DNA of 64,000 nucleotides from contig JAGKWO010000002.1 of assembly GCA_021151835.1 (NCBI GenBank), positions 1-64,000 on the forward strand, in the 5' to 3' direction. The translations under genes were made by a program, and so were the position numbers. Each line of letters opens with the position of its first letter. Positions within the stretch are counted from its first letter, which is position 1. The notes beneath the pieces are model-generated. The model saw only the letters and a program-made list of their open reading frames with translations, was not told the DNA's origin and searched no databases. The stretch comes from Gammaproteobacteria bacterium (GTDB lineage: Bacteria; Pseudomonadota; Gammaproteobacteria; Pseudomonadales; Cellvibrionaceae). Shown here piece after piece: positions 34,813 through 43,070 of the stretch.

Positions 34813-34827
34813 CAATTTATTTTTTTG

Positions 34828-34861
34828 ATCGGTGGCCATTCACCAAATGGCCACCGATTTT
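34828..34861 (+). terminator. Intrinsic terminator after the propeller lipoprotein
   Basis: A perfect 13-bp stem (ATCGGTGGCCATT, 34828-34840, with AATGGCCACCGAT, 34846-34858), loop CACCA, followed by T residues. It lies 16 bases after the stop. Confidence 0.88.
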
Positions 34862-35373
34862 GCGGGAAATATTCATAACTCAATTGAAATAAAATTACGT
34901 TCGATCCAAAAAATCGGAAAAAAATAGCTGAAATATTTTTCAATTTTTATCTCTTCCACTCCGGCGGGTACTGCCTGAAACATCCTGCCCCTCTGGAAAA
35001 GTGACTTTGACTATTACCGTTAAACAAACGCAATCCGGATTCAACTTGAAGTTTGGGAATTTCATGCGGAGATTTTTTATGTCATGAAAATTATTATTCC
35101 AAAAAAATTCAGTTTCTTTACGCGCCCCAATACCAAAAGTCGAACGTAAAACCCCAAAGTCACACTCGCCATTTAGCTACTGCACTCGTAGACTGCGACT
35201 GCGCAGTAAGTGCGCCTTTCCGCTGTAGCCCCCACTGTTGTTGCAAATTAATGACGAAGTAAAACGTTAATTGCCTTGTAGGAGGATGGCAATCTTCTGC
35301 GCATAAACCGCATTTGCAGATGCACGTAAATGCAATGACATCTAATCGTCCGAAAGGAAAGAGGATAAAAATA
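34862..35373. other. Intergenic region upstream of the LPMO gene
   Basis: About 510 bases with no gene I can support; a 69-codon frame at 35053-35262 has atypical composition and no ribosome-binding site. The length is enough for a regulated promoter of the secreted chitin enzyme, but I cannot pick out a specific operator. The ribosome-binding site of the LPMO gene (GAGGATA) is at its right end. Confidence 0.5.
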
Positions 35374-36573
35374 ATGAATAATCAACCTGACGTTTTTCGT
35401 AAAAATATAGTGAAAGTATTCTCGCTGTTAGCCGGCGCATCCATGATGCTCGGTGCAATTGATGTTACCGCACACGGATATGTTTCCAGCCCCAAAGGCC
35501 GTGCAGTAGCCTGTCGCGATGATGGCCCCAGTCCGGAGACCCCAAGGAATGCCGCGTGTAAAGCAGCATTTGCAGCGGGCAATGCCGCCATTTATGAACC
35601 CTGGTCCATTAATGTCATTGGTGCTGATAACAATCACCAGGCATTAATTCCGGATGGCAAATTGTGCAGTGCAGGCCATGGGGATTTTGGTGGTTTGGAT
35701 CTCGCCAGAAATGATTGGCCAGCAACACAGGTTTCCGCCGGGCCGCGCGCATTTATCTGGACCAATACGGCGCAACATCGAACGACTTATTTCCGCTACT
35801 ACATTACCAAGCAGGGTTTTAATCCGTTGCAACCGTTGAAGTGGTCCGACCTGGAGCAGATTCACCAATCAGGGCGCGCAGGTAATGAGGCTACATCCAC
35901 TCATGTGGTAACACTGCCAGCACGTACAGGAAGACATATTGTTTACAGCGTATGGCAACGTGACAAGGCCGATGCACCGGAAGGTTTTTACCAGTGTGTG
36001 GATGTGATCTATTCACCTGATGGTAACTCTTCAAGTTCTGTTTCTTCGAGCTCGGTTGTACCTGGCAGTTCCAGTACCGCAACCACTTCACGCTCGTCGT
36101 CCAGCATTTCTGATAATGCCTGCGCGAATTTATCGCCCTGGAATGCCAACACGCAATACAACGCACGGCAGGAAGTTGTTTACAACGGCAGACGTTATTC
36201 AGCGAACTATTGGACGCAAGGGAATAATCCTGCAGAAACTTCTGGCCAATACAACTACTGGTCAGACATGGGACCATGCAGTGAAACAACATCCAGCCAA
36301 TCGTCAGTCACTGGAGTTAGCTCCTCCAGCAGTTCATCCAGAAGCGCCGTTCCATCATCCAGTAGCTCATCATCAACATCTGCCAGCGGTAATTGCACAT
36401 CGCCCGTTTTTGCCAGTGGTGCCAGCTATGCAGCGGGTGCGTTGGTGCAAAATGGCGGCAGTGAATACCGTTGCACCGTAGGAGGATGGTGTTCACTGGG
36501 TGGCGCGGCTTACTCACCAGGAACGGGCTGGGCCTGGACGCAAGCATGGACCCTGGTACGTAGTTGCCAGTAA
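35374..36573 (+). CDS. lpmo10A: AA10 lytic polysaccharide monooxygenase with two chitin-binding modules (CjLPMO10A-like)
   Basis: A 399-residue secreted copper enzyme that oxidatively cleaves crystalline chitin. The signal peptide ends before H34 (VTA-HGYV), which becomes the N-terminal histidine of the copper brace; the second brace histidine is H135 in QHRTTYF, and GFYQC near the domain end supplies the axial aromatic. After a serine linker comes a CBM5-like module (NACANLSPWNANTQYNARQ), a second poly-serine linker, and a C-terminal module with four cysteines like CBM73. Domain order and size match Cellvibrio japonicus LPMO10A. The ATG at 35374 is chosen for the GAGGAT upstream and for a sensible signal peptide. 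Terminator follows. Confidence 0.93.
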   Translation: MNNQPDVFRKNIVKVFSLLAGASMMLGAIDVTAHGYVSSPKGRAVACRDDGPSPETPRNAACKAAFAAGNAAIYEPWSINVIGADNNHQALIPDGKLCSAGHGDFGGLDLARNDWPATQVSAGPRAFIWTNTAQHRTTYFRYYITKQGFNPLQPLKWSDLEQIHQSGRAGNEATSTHVVTLPARTGRHIVYSVWQRDKADAPEGFYQCVDVIYSPDGNSSSSVSSSSVVPGSSSTATTSRSSSSISDNACANLSPWNANTQYNARQEVVYNGRRYSANYWTQGNNPAETSGQYNYWSDMGPCSETTSSQSSVTGVSSSSSSSRSAVPSSSSSSSTSASGNCTSPVFASGASYAAGALVQNGGSEYRCTVGGWCSLGGAAYSPGTGWAWTQAWTLVRSCQ

Positions 36574-36602
36574 TTCGCCGTTGGGAACAATGTAAGTTGT
36601 AA

Positions 36603-36636
36603 AAAAAACCGATCTTTTCAGATCGGTTTTTTTTAT
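36603..36636 (+). terminator. Intrinsic terminator after the LPMO gene
   Basis: Stem AAAAAACCGATC (36603-36614) and GATCGGTTTTTT (36621-36632), loop TTTTCA, continuing T run. It begins about 30 bases after the LPMO stop. Confidence 0.9.
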
Positions 36637-36798
36637 TATGCGCAACAGTTTGTCTGCGAATCCCGCCGCCTTTAATTAACCTCCCACAACTCCCTGTTTA
36701 TGTTGACACCAACCCTGGTTAACTTTGGCGACTATACTGGAAAAAATATATCCATTCATCCCGTGCCAATAAACCACCCATACCAGGAGAGCGTGAAA

Positions 36799-37980
36799 AT
36801 GCTATTTCCGGTTGTACACACCATTGGTTCTACTGTTTATCTTATTTTTTTTATTCTGTTTGTGTGTGCGAGCCAGGTCCCCAGGGTGAATCCGGGAATA
36901 GGATGGTGGGCGTTGGCGATACTCTGCGCATTATTATCGCGCACCACGTATTTCGTCCTCTATTCGCCGCAGGATATGGCGATTACTTTAGGTGTTTATT
37001 CATCCATAAACATTTTGGAAAAATTATTCCTGGCCATAGGGATAATGCATTTTATTAAAAAACATACCGCTATTAATTGGCTTTGTATCGCGGCAGCGGC
37101 AGCAGAACTTTGGATTTTGTGTGCTCACCTGCTAAAGAGCGAAAATTGGGGTTATACACTGGGGTTAACTATTTATAACGTAGCGATGTTGTTGACTGTG
37201 GGAATGGTTGCATTCAAGCACCGTAAAGAAGTTCCCTACGAGTTATTGTTGATCAGTGCCTTGATTTGTTTTGCGTTGGTGTTGCATTGGATAGTTACAT
37301 TTATTGCCTTGCGCTTTTTTTCCGATTGGGAGGTTATTGCCTTTCTCATCGGCACGGTGCTGGTGTTGGCTTTATATTTATCACTGATATCCGGCATTCT
37401 TGCGCAGCTTTATAAAAGGTTGATCGATGCCGAAGCCAATGCCCTCGATTTAGCGTACCAGGATTCACTAACCGGCCTCAATAATATGCGTTATGTTGAT
37501 GCGCTATTTGATAAAGCGTTGATGCTTGCCAATCGCCCGCACCAATTACTCGCGGTGATTTATATAGATCTGGATAATTTCAAACCGATTAATGATACTG
37601 CCGGCCATCACGTCGGCGATAAAACATTGCAAACTGTTGCCAGGCGATTAAAAGAAAACACACGCAGCACTGACATTTGTGCACGTGTTGGCGGCGATGA
37701 ATTTGTTGTGGTTGCTACGCAAATTGAAAACGAGGAACAAGTTCATTCGATTGCCAAAAAATTACTGGCCAAACTGACAGAACCAGTAGAAATTGACAGC
37801 AAATCCTATTCACTCGGCGCCAGCATTGGTATTAGTTTATATCCCCTGGGCGGCCAGAGCCTGCAGCAACTCATTGAAAATGCTGACACCGCTATGTACG
37901 ACATAAAACACCATGGGAAAAGCGGTTATCGCATCTTCACGCCCCCGACACAAAAAGCGAATACCGGACCAAGCCATTAA
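36799..37980 (+). CDS. Membrane-bound diguanylate cyclase (GGDEF)
   Basis: A 393-residue protein with about six hydrophobic helices in residues 1-205 and a C-terminal GGDEF domain that makes cyclic di-GMP. The active site GGDEF is intact at 298-302 in RVGGDEFVVV, and RSTD at 289-292 forms the RxxD inhibitory site, so product feedback is likely. No EAL domain. The ATG at 36799 (AGGAGA eight bases upstream) is preferred to an ATG at 36700 that would add a non-membrane tail; GTG at 36793 is possible. The ligand of the membrane sensor part is unknown. Confidence 0.92.
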   Translation: MLFPVVHTIGSTVYLIFFILFVCASQVPRVNPGIGWWALAILCALLSRTTYFVLYSPQDMAITLGVYSSINILEKLFLAIGIMHFIKKHTAINWLCIAAAAAELWILCAHLLKSENWGYTLGLTIYNVAMLLTVGMVAFKHRKEVPYELLLISALICFALVLHWIVTFIALRFFSDWEVIAFLIGTVLVLALYLSLISGILAQLYKRLIDAEANALDLAYQDSLTGLNNMRYVDALFDKALMLANRPHQLLAVIYIDLDNFKPINDTAGHHVGDKTLQTVARRLKENTRSTDICARVGGDEFVVVATQIENEEQVHSIAKKLLAKLTEPVEIDSKSYSLGASIGISLYPLGGQSLQQLIENADTAMYDIKHHGKSGYRIFTPPTQKANTGPSH

Positions 37981-38646
37981 CTTCTGCAGAAAAAACCACA
38001 CCGCGAGCCCGAAAGCCGGATCATAGTGCACAACTTTTCTTGCAATTAATTAATGATTTGAATTCCAACAACAAGGTTGGAATAGCTACATTCAGTTTCA
38101 GCCGACTAGTTTCAATCCAGCTAATTCAATCCCGGTTAGTTCAATCTATTCACTTCTTTCCAATACAATAATCCTCTGCCGGTCGTAACAGGTGATAAAT
38201 TATATTTCTATACTGGCACTGTCTTCGGTGCGCAGTGATTGATGCACGAATTTTTTATTACGACAATTAGTATTGAAAATAATTTAGGCGACGATAAAAA
38301 CCATTACGTATTAATAGCTATCTTTTCATTAGAATACGAAATCTACTGGAAAGTCTAAAATCCAAACCTAAATAAACCTGATGCTTCTGAAAAATTTACA
38401 GAGGAAAACCCTATTTTTTAATATTGGAAAAGCTTTGGTCACATTAAAAAGCCCGCAATGGCGCGTGTTATCCCCATATTACCTCAATTCCTTTAATACA
38501 TCCCCGCATGGCATCCATATTGCACTTGGTTATCCAACCACTCACTTTATTAATGCACACCATGAAAAATCTGCCGTAATTTCATGTCTCCATTTTTAAA
38601 GCGGGGAATTTTGTTGCATCTTTTCAATAACAGGAAGGAGATTAAC
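37981..38646. other. Long intergenic region with a hairpin and a 15-bp repeat
   Basis: About 665 bases without a supported gene. A hairpin ATTCCAAC-AACAAG-GTTGGAAT (38062-38083) lies some 80 bases after the GGDEF stop. Three 15-bp diverged tandem units follow (38106-38120, 38121-38135, 38136-38150; consensus CTAGTTCAATCCNGG). The remainder is AT-rich; the open frame 38381-38599 has no coding character I trust. GGAAGGAG at the right end is the ribosome-binding site of the next gene. Confidence 0.6.
38106..38150. repeat. 15-bp tandem repeat, three diverged copies
   Basis: Units CTAGTTTCAATCCAG, CTAATTCAATCCCGG and TTAGTTCAATCTATT share the TTCAATC core at constant 15-bp spacing. They begin 125 bases downstream of the diguanylate cyclase stop. 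Confidence 0.65.
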
Positions 38647-39648
38647 GTGACTACAACTATTGAGGTTCATGAAAAAACCGACGTGATTTTGCCCTCACCA
38701 AATGGTGGCGACAAATCCGCGAGCGCGGTGTCATGGGGGGCTATTTTTGCGGGCGCTGCCGGTGCAGCAGCATTGTCATTAATCCTGTTGATACTCGGTT
38801 CGGGTTTAGGTTTTAGTTCAGTTTCACCTTGGGCAAATGACGGCGTAAGTGCAAAAACCCTCGGTATTTCCGGAATACTCTGGATTACCCTTACCTCGCT
38901 TGCCGCGAGTGGCCTGGGTGGTTACCTGGCGGGACGTTTGAGAACGCGCTGGACCACAACCACTGATCGCGATGAAGTTTATTTTCGCGATACCGCGCAT
39001 GGTTTTCTGGCGTGGGCGGTAGCTACATTATTTACCGCAGCGTTACTCACTTCTTCAATCGCTGCGATTGTCAGTGGCGGAATTAAAGCAGGTGCCAGTG
39101 TTGCACACGGAGTTGCAGCATCCGCCGCCGTCGCTGGCGCAACAGCAGCTGGCGCCGCCACCGATAGTCCTGATAATCGCTTTGGTTTGAATGGCGAGTC
39201 AACCGGTTATTTTATTGATACGTTGTTTCGCAGACCGGTAAATACAGCACCCGCCACTGACCCGGCTACTACCAACAATAACGCTGCATCGCCAACGCTG
39301 CCATTGCCTCCACCGCGTGGAGAATACGCAGCCAATGCCGAAGCCGCACGCATTTTTATTAATGCGCTGAGAAATAATTCGCTACCGGAGAATGATGCGC
39401 AATATCTCGCGCAAATTGTTGCCAGCCGTACCGACCTGAGCCAAGCCGAAGCGGAGAAGCGAGTTAAAGATACCTTCAACCAATGGCAATCAAAATTACG
39501 TGAAACCGAAGCAGCTGCAAAACAAACCGCTGACGAAGCGCGTAAAGCGACTGCCTATATTTCACTCTGGTTATTTATTTCATTATTAATTGGCGCATTC
39601 ACTGCCAGCTGGCTTGCTACCTTTGGTGGCCGCCAACGCGATTTATAA
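38647..39648 (+). CDS. Conserved membrane protein, PhnA-like-annotated type, with Ala/Pro-rich loop
   Basis: A 333-residue integral membrane protein starting at GTG 38647, seven bases after GGAAGGAG. Segments: VSWGAIFAGAAGAAALSLILLILG (about 27-50), ITLTSLAASGLGGYLAG, FLAWAVATLFTAALLTSS, a long polar loop with an acidic helix (about 190-300), and a last helix ISLWLFISLLIGAFTASWL. Proteins of this build are often labelled PhnA-like without evidence of such a function. It heads a cluster with a 23-residue hydrophobic peptide and a KGG stress protein, so an envelope-stress role is plausible but unproven. Confidence 0.65.
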   Translation: MTTTIEVHEKTDVILPSPNGGDKSASAVSWGAIFAGAAGAAALSLILLILGSGLGFSSVSPWANDGVSAKTLGISGILWITLTSLAASGLGGYLAGRLRTRWTTTTDRDEVYFRDTAHGFLAWAVATLFTAALLTSSIAAIVSGGIKAGASVAHGVAASAAVAGATAAGAATDSPDNRFGLNGESTGYFIDTLFRRPVNTAPATDPATTNNNAASPTLPLPPPRGEYAANAEAARIFINALRNNSLPENDAQYLAQIVASRTDLSQAEAEKRVKDTFNQWQSKLRETEAAAKQTADEARKATAYISLWLFISLLIGAFTASWLATFGGRQRDL

Positions 39649-39673
39649 TTTCATCTGCTGAAGGAGATATATC

Positions 39674-39745
39674 ATGCGTTCATTATTATTGTGGTTTCTC
39701 GGCGTGCCCATTCCAATCATTATTTTGATTGCAATTTTGACTTGA
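39674..39745 (+). CDS. 23-residue conserved hydrophobic peptide
   Basis: A very short gene: MRSLLLWFLGVPIPIIILIA followed by ILT. One membrane-spanning helix with an internal GVPIPI kink. AAGGAG stands about eight bases before the ATG, and the stop TGA is clean. Peptides of the form MR-x-LLLW-LGVPIPIIIL recur in proteobacterial genomes as small membrane proteins, here between a membrane-protein gene and a KGG stress gene. Function unknown. Confidence 0.65.
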   Translation: MRSLLLWFLGVPIPIIILIAILT

Positions 39746-39819
39746 TTATTGAGCGGCGTTTTAGCTCTGGATCGTAAAACACACACAACCAGGTAATCTA
39801 ACCAAGTGGAGAAATTATC

Positions 39820-39978
39820 ATGGCTAAAGCCCAGAGAGATAAATCGCAAAGTAAAACTGACGCAACCAAAAATCCTGCAAAAGGAAATAGTGGCAGTTTT
39901 AAAGATAATCCCGAAAAAGCAGCGGAAGCAGGCCGGAAAGGAGGCGAGCACAGCCACGGCGGTGGACGCAAATCCTGA
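39820..39978 (+). CDS. KGG-motif stress protein (Con-10/GsiB-like), 52 aa
   Basis: A hydrophilic 52-residue protein with SGSFKDNPEKAAEAGRKGGEH and a terminal HSHGGGRKS; the F-x-x-x-PEKAAEAGRKGG block is the diagnostic KGG repeat. GTGGAG lies upstream of the ATG. It is the second KGG protein in the window (the other at 3737-3886). The two share only the short KGG pattern, and this one is the closer match to the canonical repeat. Expected to be induced by general or desiccation stress, from family knowledge. Confidence 0.82.
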   Translation: MAKAQRDKSQSKTDATKNPAKGNSGSFKDNPEKAAEAGRKGGEHSHGGGRKS

Positions 39979-39991
39979 TCTGGCCACGCAT

Positions 39992-40060
39992 AAGCAACTA
40001 TAATTTATAGTTGCAATTTATAGTTGCTTGACTGTGGACCCGGCACCATTGAGTGCCGGG
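39992..40060. other. Overlapping hairpins after the KGG gene
   Basis: AAGCAACTATA (39992-40002) can pair with TATAGTTGC at 40006-40014 (3-base loop) or with TATAGTTGCTT at 40019-40029, giving two mutually exclusive hairpins. A third stem, CCCGGCAC (40039-40046) with GTGCCGGG (40053-40060), follows. There is no clear T run, so termination or RNA stability are both possible. Confidence 0.6.
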
Positions 40061-40123
40061 GCCCACAACCACCCCCCTCATCACACATCCAACGCCTATC
40101 CTGCATCTTATTCGGTGAATACT

Positions 40124-40417
40124 ATGAAATCCGGTTTATTAATTATTACAACCGTTACAATTATTTTTTCTTCATTAGCTTCAATTGCCCTCGCTAATAA
40201 CAACACGCAGAAAAATTCTACACAGAAAAGTTCTTATGCCAGCTCGTCAACCGCGAGCCAATCTGCTACAACTACCTACAGCACCCCGGCTAATATCGAT
40301 CCGACCAATGGCCAGCGGACAATACCCGATACACGCACCCCGAGCGGCGACAGTGAGCATCACGACCATGAACACACTGACAGTGATACGCATGCTGATG
40401 ACGTACCCAATGAATAA
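40124..40417 (+). CDS. Small secreted Ser/Thr-rich protein with His/Asp-rich tail
   Basis: A 97-residue protein: cleavable signal peptide (MKSGLLIITTVTIIFSSLASIALA), then a Ser/Thr/Gln-rich stretch and a C-terminal SEHHDHEHTDSDTHADD tail, suggesting divalent metal binding (Zn, Ni or Cu). The start at 40124 follows GGTGA by five bases. No family recognised. The binding-protein gene starts 46 bases later on the same strand. The metal-binding idea comes from composition only. Confidence 0.6.
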   Translation: MKSGLLIITTVTIIFSSLASIALANNNTQKNSTQKSSYASSSTASQSATTTYSTPANIDPTNGQRTIPDTRTPSGDSEHHDHEHTDSDTHADDVPNE

Positions 40418-40463
40418 ACCAGGGGTAGCCCCTGGTTCACCGTGGGCGATACGGAGTAATTGC

Positions 40464-41375
40464 ATGGAAAACCCGCGAATCTGTTCATCCCGAATGTTTA
40501 TCATTGCTGGTGCAATAATATTTTTTATTGGCGCCCACAGTTTTGCCGCTGATGATGGATCACCCATGGTTTATCGCTACTGGGATTTAAAAGCAAGCCA
40601 GAATCGTGACCAATATCAATTCGAATTATTAAAGCTGGCCCTGGAAAAAACCAGGAGTACCTATGGTGACTATGAGTTGATTCAGGTCGACAGAAAAATT
40701 ACATCGTTGCGGGCCAGCCGCGAAGTCAGCCGTGGGAAAATAATGAATATCGAAGCGGCGCCGAATTGGACTACCGATACGGTTCCGTCGGAGCTGCGCA
40801 AAGCGCAACGAATCGCCGTAAAAATTCCGATTTTGCAAGGATTACTGGGCTACCGTCGCCTGGTGATTCGCAAAAACGATGTTGAGAAATTTAATCGCAT
40901 CACCAGTGCAACGCAATTACAACAACTGGTAGCAGGCCAGGGTAAAGACTGGGAAGATGTTTTTATCTATCGCGCTAATGGTTATGCGGTCAATGATGAA
41001 GCAGACTACTACAACTTGTTCGCCATGCTGGTTGCCGGGCGTTTTGATTACATTCCGCTCAGCGCACTTGAGGCCGAAGATTTTGTGCGAAAGTTTGGCC
41101 AATACTCGCAGGATGTGATGATTGCTCCCGATATTTTAATCTACTACCCGTTTCCGGTTTTATTCCAGACCAGCATGCACCACCCCAGGCTGGCCGAGCG
41201 GGTTGAAAAAGGGCTGATCCAGGCGAGAAACGATGGATCAATGAATAAACTTTTCCGGGCCCATTTTTCTGCTGACATCAGCAAACTGCGGACAACTAAA
41301 AACCGTATTTTTATTTTGGAGAACAAGCGCGTTCCCACCGAGCTCAGGTTGGCAGAACCGATGCTGATAAAATAA
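40464..41375 (+). CDS. Periplasmic solute-binding-like protein (SBP family 3 fold)
   Basis: A 303-residue secreted protein. A signal segment (MFIIAGAIIFFIGAHSFA) follows a short N-terminal leader; the rest fits the type II periplasmic binding fold (FELLKLALEKTRSTYGDYEL, later FNRITSATQLQQLV, and FPVLFQTSMHHPRLAERVEKGL). There is no permease or ATPase nearby, so it may be an orphan sensor or receptor rather than part of a transporter. The ATG at 40464 follows GGAG; 40497 is an alternative nearer the signal sequence. Confidence 0.7.
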   Translation: MENPRICSSRMFIIAGAIIFFIGAHSFAADDGSPMVYRYWDLKASQNRDQYQFELLKLALEKTRSTYGDYELIQVDRKITSLRASREVSRGKIMNIEAAPNWTTDTVPSELRKAQRIAVKIPILQGLLGYRRLVIRKNDVEKFNRITSATQLQQLVAGQGKDWEDVFIYRANGYAVNDEADYYNLFAMLVAGRFDYIPLSALEAEDFVRKFGQYSQDVMIAPDILIYYPFPVLFQTSMHHPRLAERVEKGLIQARNDGSMNKLFRAHFSADISKLRTTKNRIFILENKRVPTELRLAEPMLIK

Positions 41376-41385
41376 TTTGCAAGAA

Positions 41386-42219
41386 TTAAAGGGAGGTTAA
41401 TTTGCGCTTTTGCAAAAACTCAACAATCGTTTTCAGGATTAACGTCAATAGTGCAATTGATGCCAGCAATAACGCAGCGGTAAAAGCACCGATACTGTTG
41501 TAATCCTGTTGCAGCAATTGCACATGGAGCGGCAAGGTATTGGTATGGCCGCGAATCGCGCCGGAAACCACCGCTACCGAACCAAATTCCCCCACTGCAC
41601 GGGCAGTAGTCAGCACAGTGCCGTACAGCAATGCCCATTTGATATTGGGTAATGTCACCCGCAAAAACATGCGCAACCCATTTGCACCCAACACCATAGC
41701 CGCTTCTTCTTCCTCCGAGCCTTGCGCTTCCATCAGGGGAATTAATTCACGTGCAACATAGGGACTGGTGACAAAAATAGTTACCATTACAATCACCGGC
41801 CACGCAAAAATAATCTGGATACCCTGTTCATTTAACCAACCACCCAGCCAGCTCTGGTTGCCGTATAACAGTAGATAACATAAACCGGCCACCACCGGTG
41901 AGATAGCATAAGGGGCGTCGATAAAAGCAATTAATAATTTGCGGCCAGTGAATTGAAATTTGGTGACGCACCATGCAATCAAAGTACCGAACACCAGGTT
42001 AACCGGCACCGCGAGCAAAGCCACCCACAATGTCAAACGGATCGCAGCAAGCATATCTTTATCGAGCAGGTTGTTGGCGAACAATGCCCAACCACCGCGA
42101 AAAGCCGCTACAAAAATCAAGGCAAGTGGTAAGACCAATAACAGCAATACAAAAAATAATCCCAACCCGATCAGGACTTTCCCGGCAGCTGCAGGTTTCT
42201 TCGCAGGATAGGTTTGCAT
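41386..42219 (-). CDS. cysW: Sulfate/thiosulfate ABC transporter permease CysW
   Basis: A 277-residue inner-membrane permease with six hydrophobic segments and the ABC-interaction EAA loop (EEEEAAMVLGANGLRMFLRVTLPNI, from about residue 172). The N-terminal polar tail and later GAIRGHTNTLPLHVQLL match CysW. It is two bases downstream of cysT. The operon stops here: no cysA follows, and the next gene is convergent. Confidence 0.92.
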   Translation of the reverse strand: MQTYPAKKPAAAGKVLIGLGLFFVLLLLVLPLALIFVAAFRGGWALFANNLLDKDMLAAIRLTLWVALLAVPVNLVFGTLIAWCVTKFQFTGRKLLIAFIDAPYAISPVVAGLCYLLLYGNQSWLGGWLNEQGIQIIFAWPVIVMVTIFVTSPYVARELIPLMEAQGSEEEEAAMVLGANGLRMFLRVTLPNIKWALLYGTVLTTARAVGEFGSVAVVSGAIRGHTNTLPLHVQLLQQDYNSIGAFTAALLLASIALLTLILKTIVEFLQKRKLTSL

Positions 42220-42221
42220 AA

Positions 42222-43049
42222 TTAGCGTTTATACCGTTTGCCGTAGTAGTTTTGCAGGAGCTGCACGATGAGCAATAACAGCAATGATGCGATAAGGATT
42301 ACCATAGCAACGGCCGCTGCCGCCGGGTAATTGTATTCCCCGATGTAGGTAAATATCATTAGCGAAACCACTTCCGTTTCGTATGGCATATTACCGGCGA
42401 TAAAAATCACCGCACCAAATTCACCCAGGCTGCGCACAAAAGATAACGCCACGCCAATCATTAATGCCGGGGCAATATGGGGCAATATCACCCGCCAAAA
42501 AATCTGCTTTTTAGTAGCGCCAAGGGTTTCCGCCGCCTCCTCAAATTCCGGTGATAAATCTTCCAATACCGGCTGCAGGGTTCTTACCACAAATGGAATA
42601 CTGGTAAATATCATCGCCACGATAATGCCAAAAAAAGTGTAGGAGATTTTGATACCAAAAGGCGCGAGCACTTGCCCTACCCACCCATTTTCTGCAAACA
42701 GTGCCGAGAGTGTTAAACCAGCGACAGCGGTCGGTAAAGCAAAAGGTAGATCAATAAGGGTATCGATCAACTTTTTTCCGGGAAATTGATAGCGCACCAG
42801 AATCCACGCGAGCAGCACGCCAAGGAATAGATTGAAACAAGTTGCCATGCCGGCGGCTAGAAAAGTTACCCGAAAGCTGGACAACAAACGCGGGTCACTG
42901 AGGTAAAAAATAAATTCATCCCAGCTAATTTGCAGAGCTTGCATCACCAGCGTAACCGCCGGTAATAACACAATAATGCTTAAATAGAATACGCCCAGCC
43001 CGAGGCTGAGCGTAAATCCGGGAAGGACCGGTGTTGATTGTCTAGCCAC
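42222..43049 (-). CDS. cysT: Sulfate/thiosulfate ABC transporter permease CysT (CysU)
   Basis: A 275-residue permease, six membrane segments, EAA loop FEEAAETLGATKKQIFWRV (about 171-189), and the CysT signature RSLGEFGAVIFIAGNMPYET near 207-226. It pairs with CysW to form the channel for sulfate taken from the binding protein, energised by CysA. It lies between sbp and cysW with gaps of 21 and 2 bases. Confidence 0.92.
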   Translation of the reverse strand: MARQSTPVLPGFTLSLGLGVFYLSIIVLLPAVTLVMQALQISWDEFIFYLSDPRLLSSFRVTFLAAGMATCFNLFLGVLLAWILVRYQFPGKKLIDTLIDLPFALPTAVAGLTLSALFAENGWVGQVLAPFGIKISYTFFGIIVAMIFTSIPFVVRTLQPVLEDLSPEFEEAAETLGATKKQIFWRVILPHIAPALMIGVALSFVRSLGEFGAVIFIAGNMPYETEVVSLMIFTYIGEYNYPAAAAVAMVILIASLLLLLIVQLLQNYYGKRYKR

Positions 43050-43070
43050 AAATGGATCTTGAATTAATGG

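Noticed and set aside
35053..35262. 69-codon frame before the LPMO gene
   Set aside because: Cys/His-rich low-quality sequence without a ribosome-binding site.
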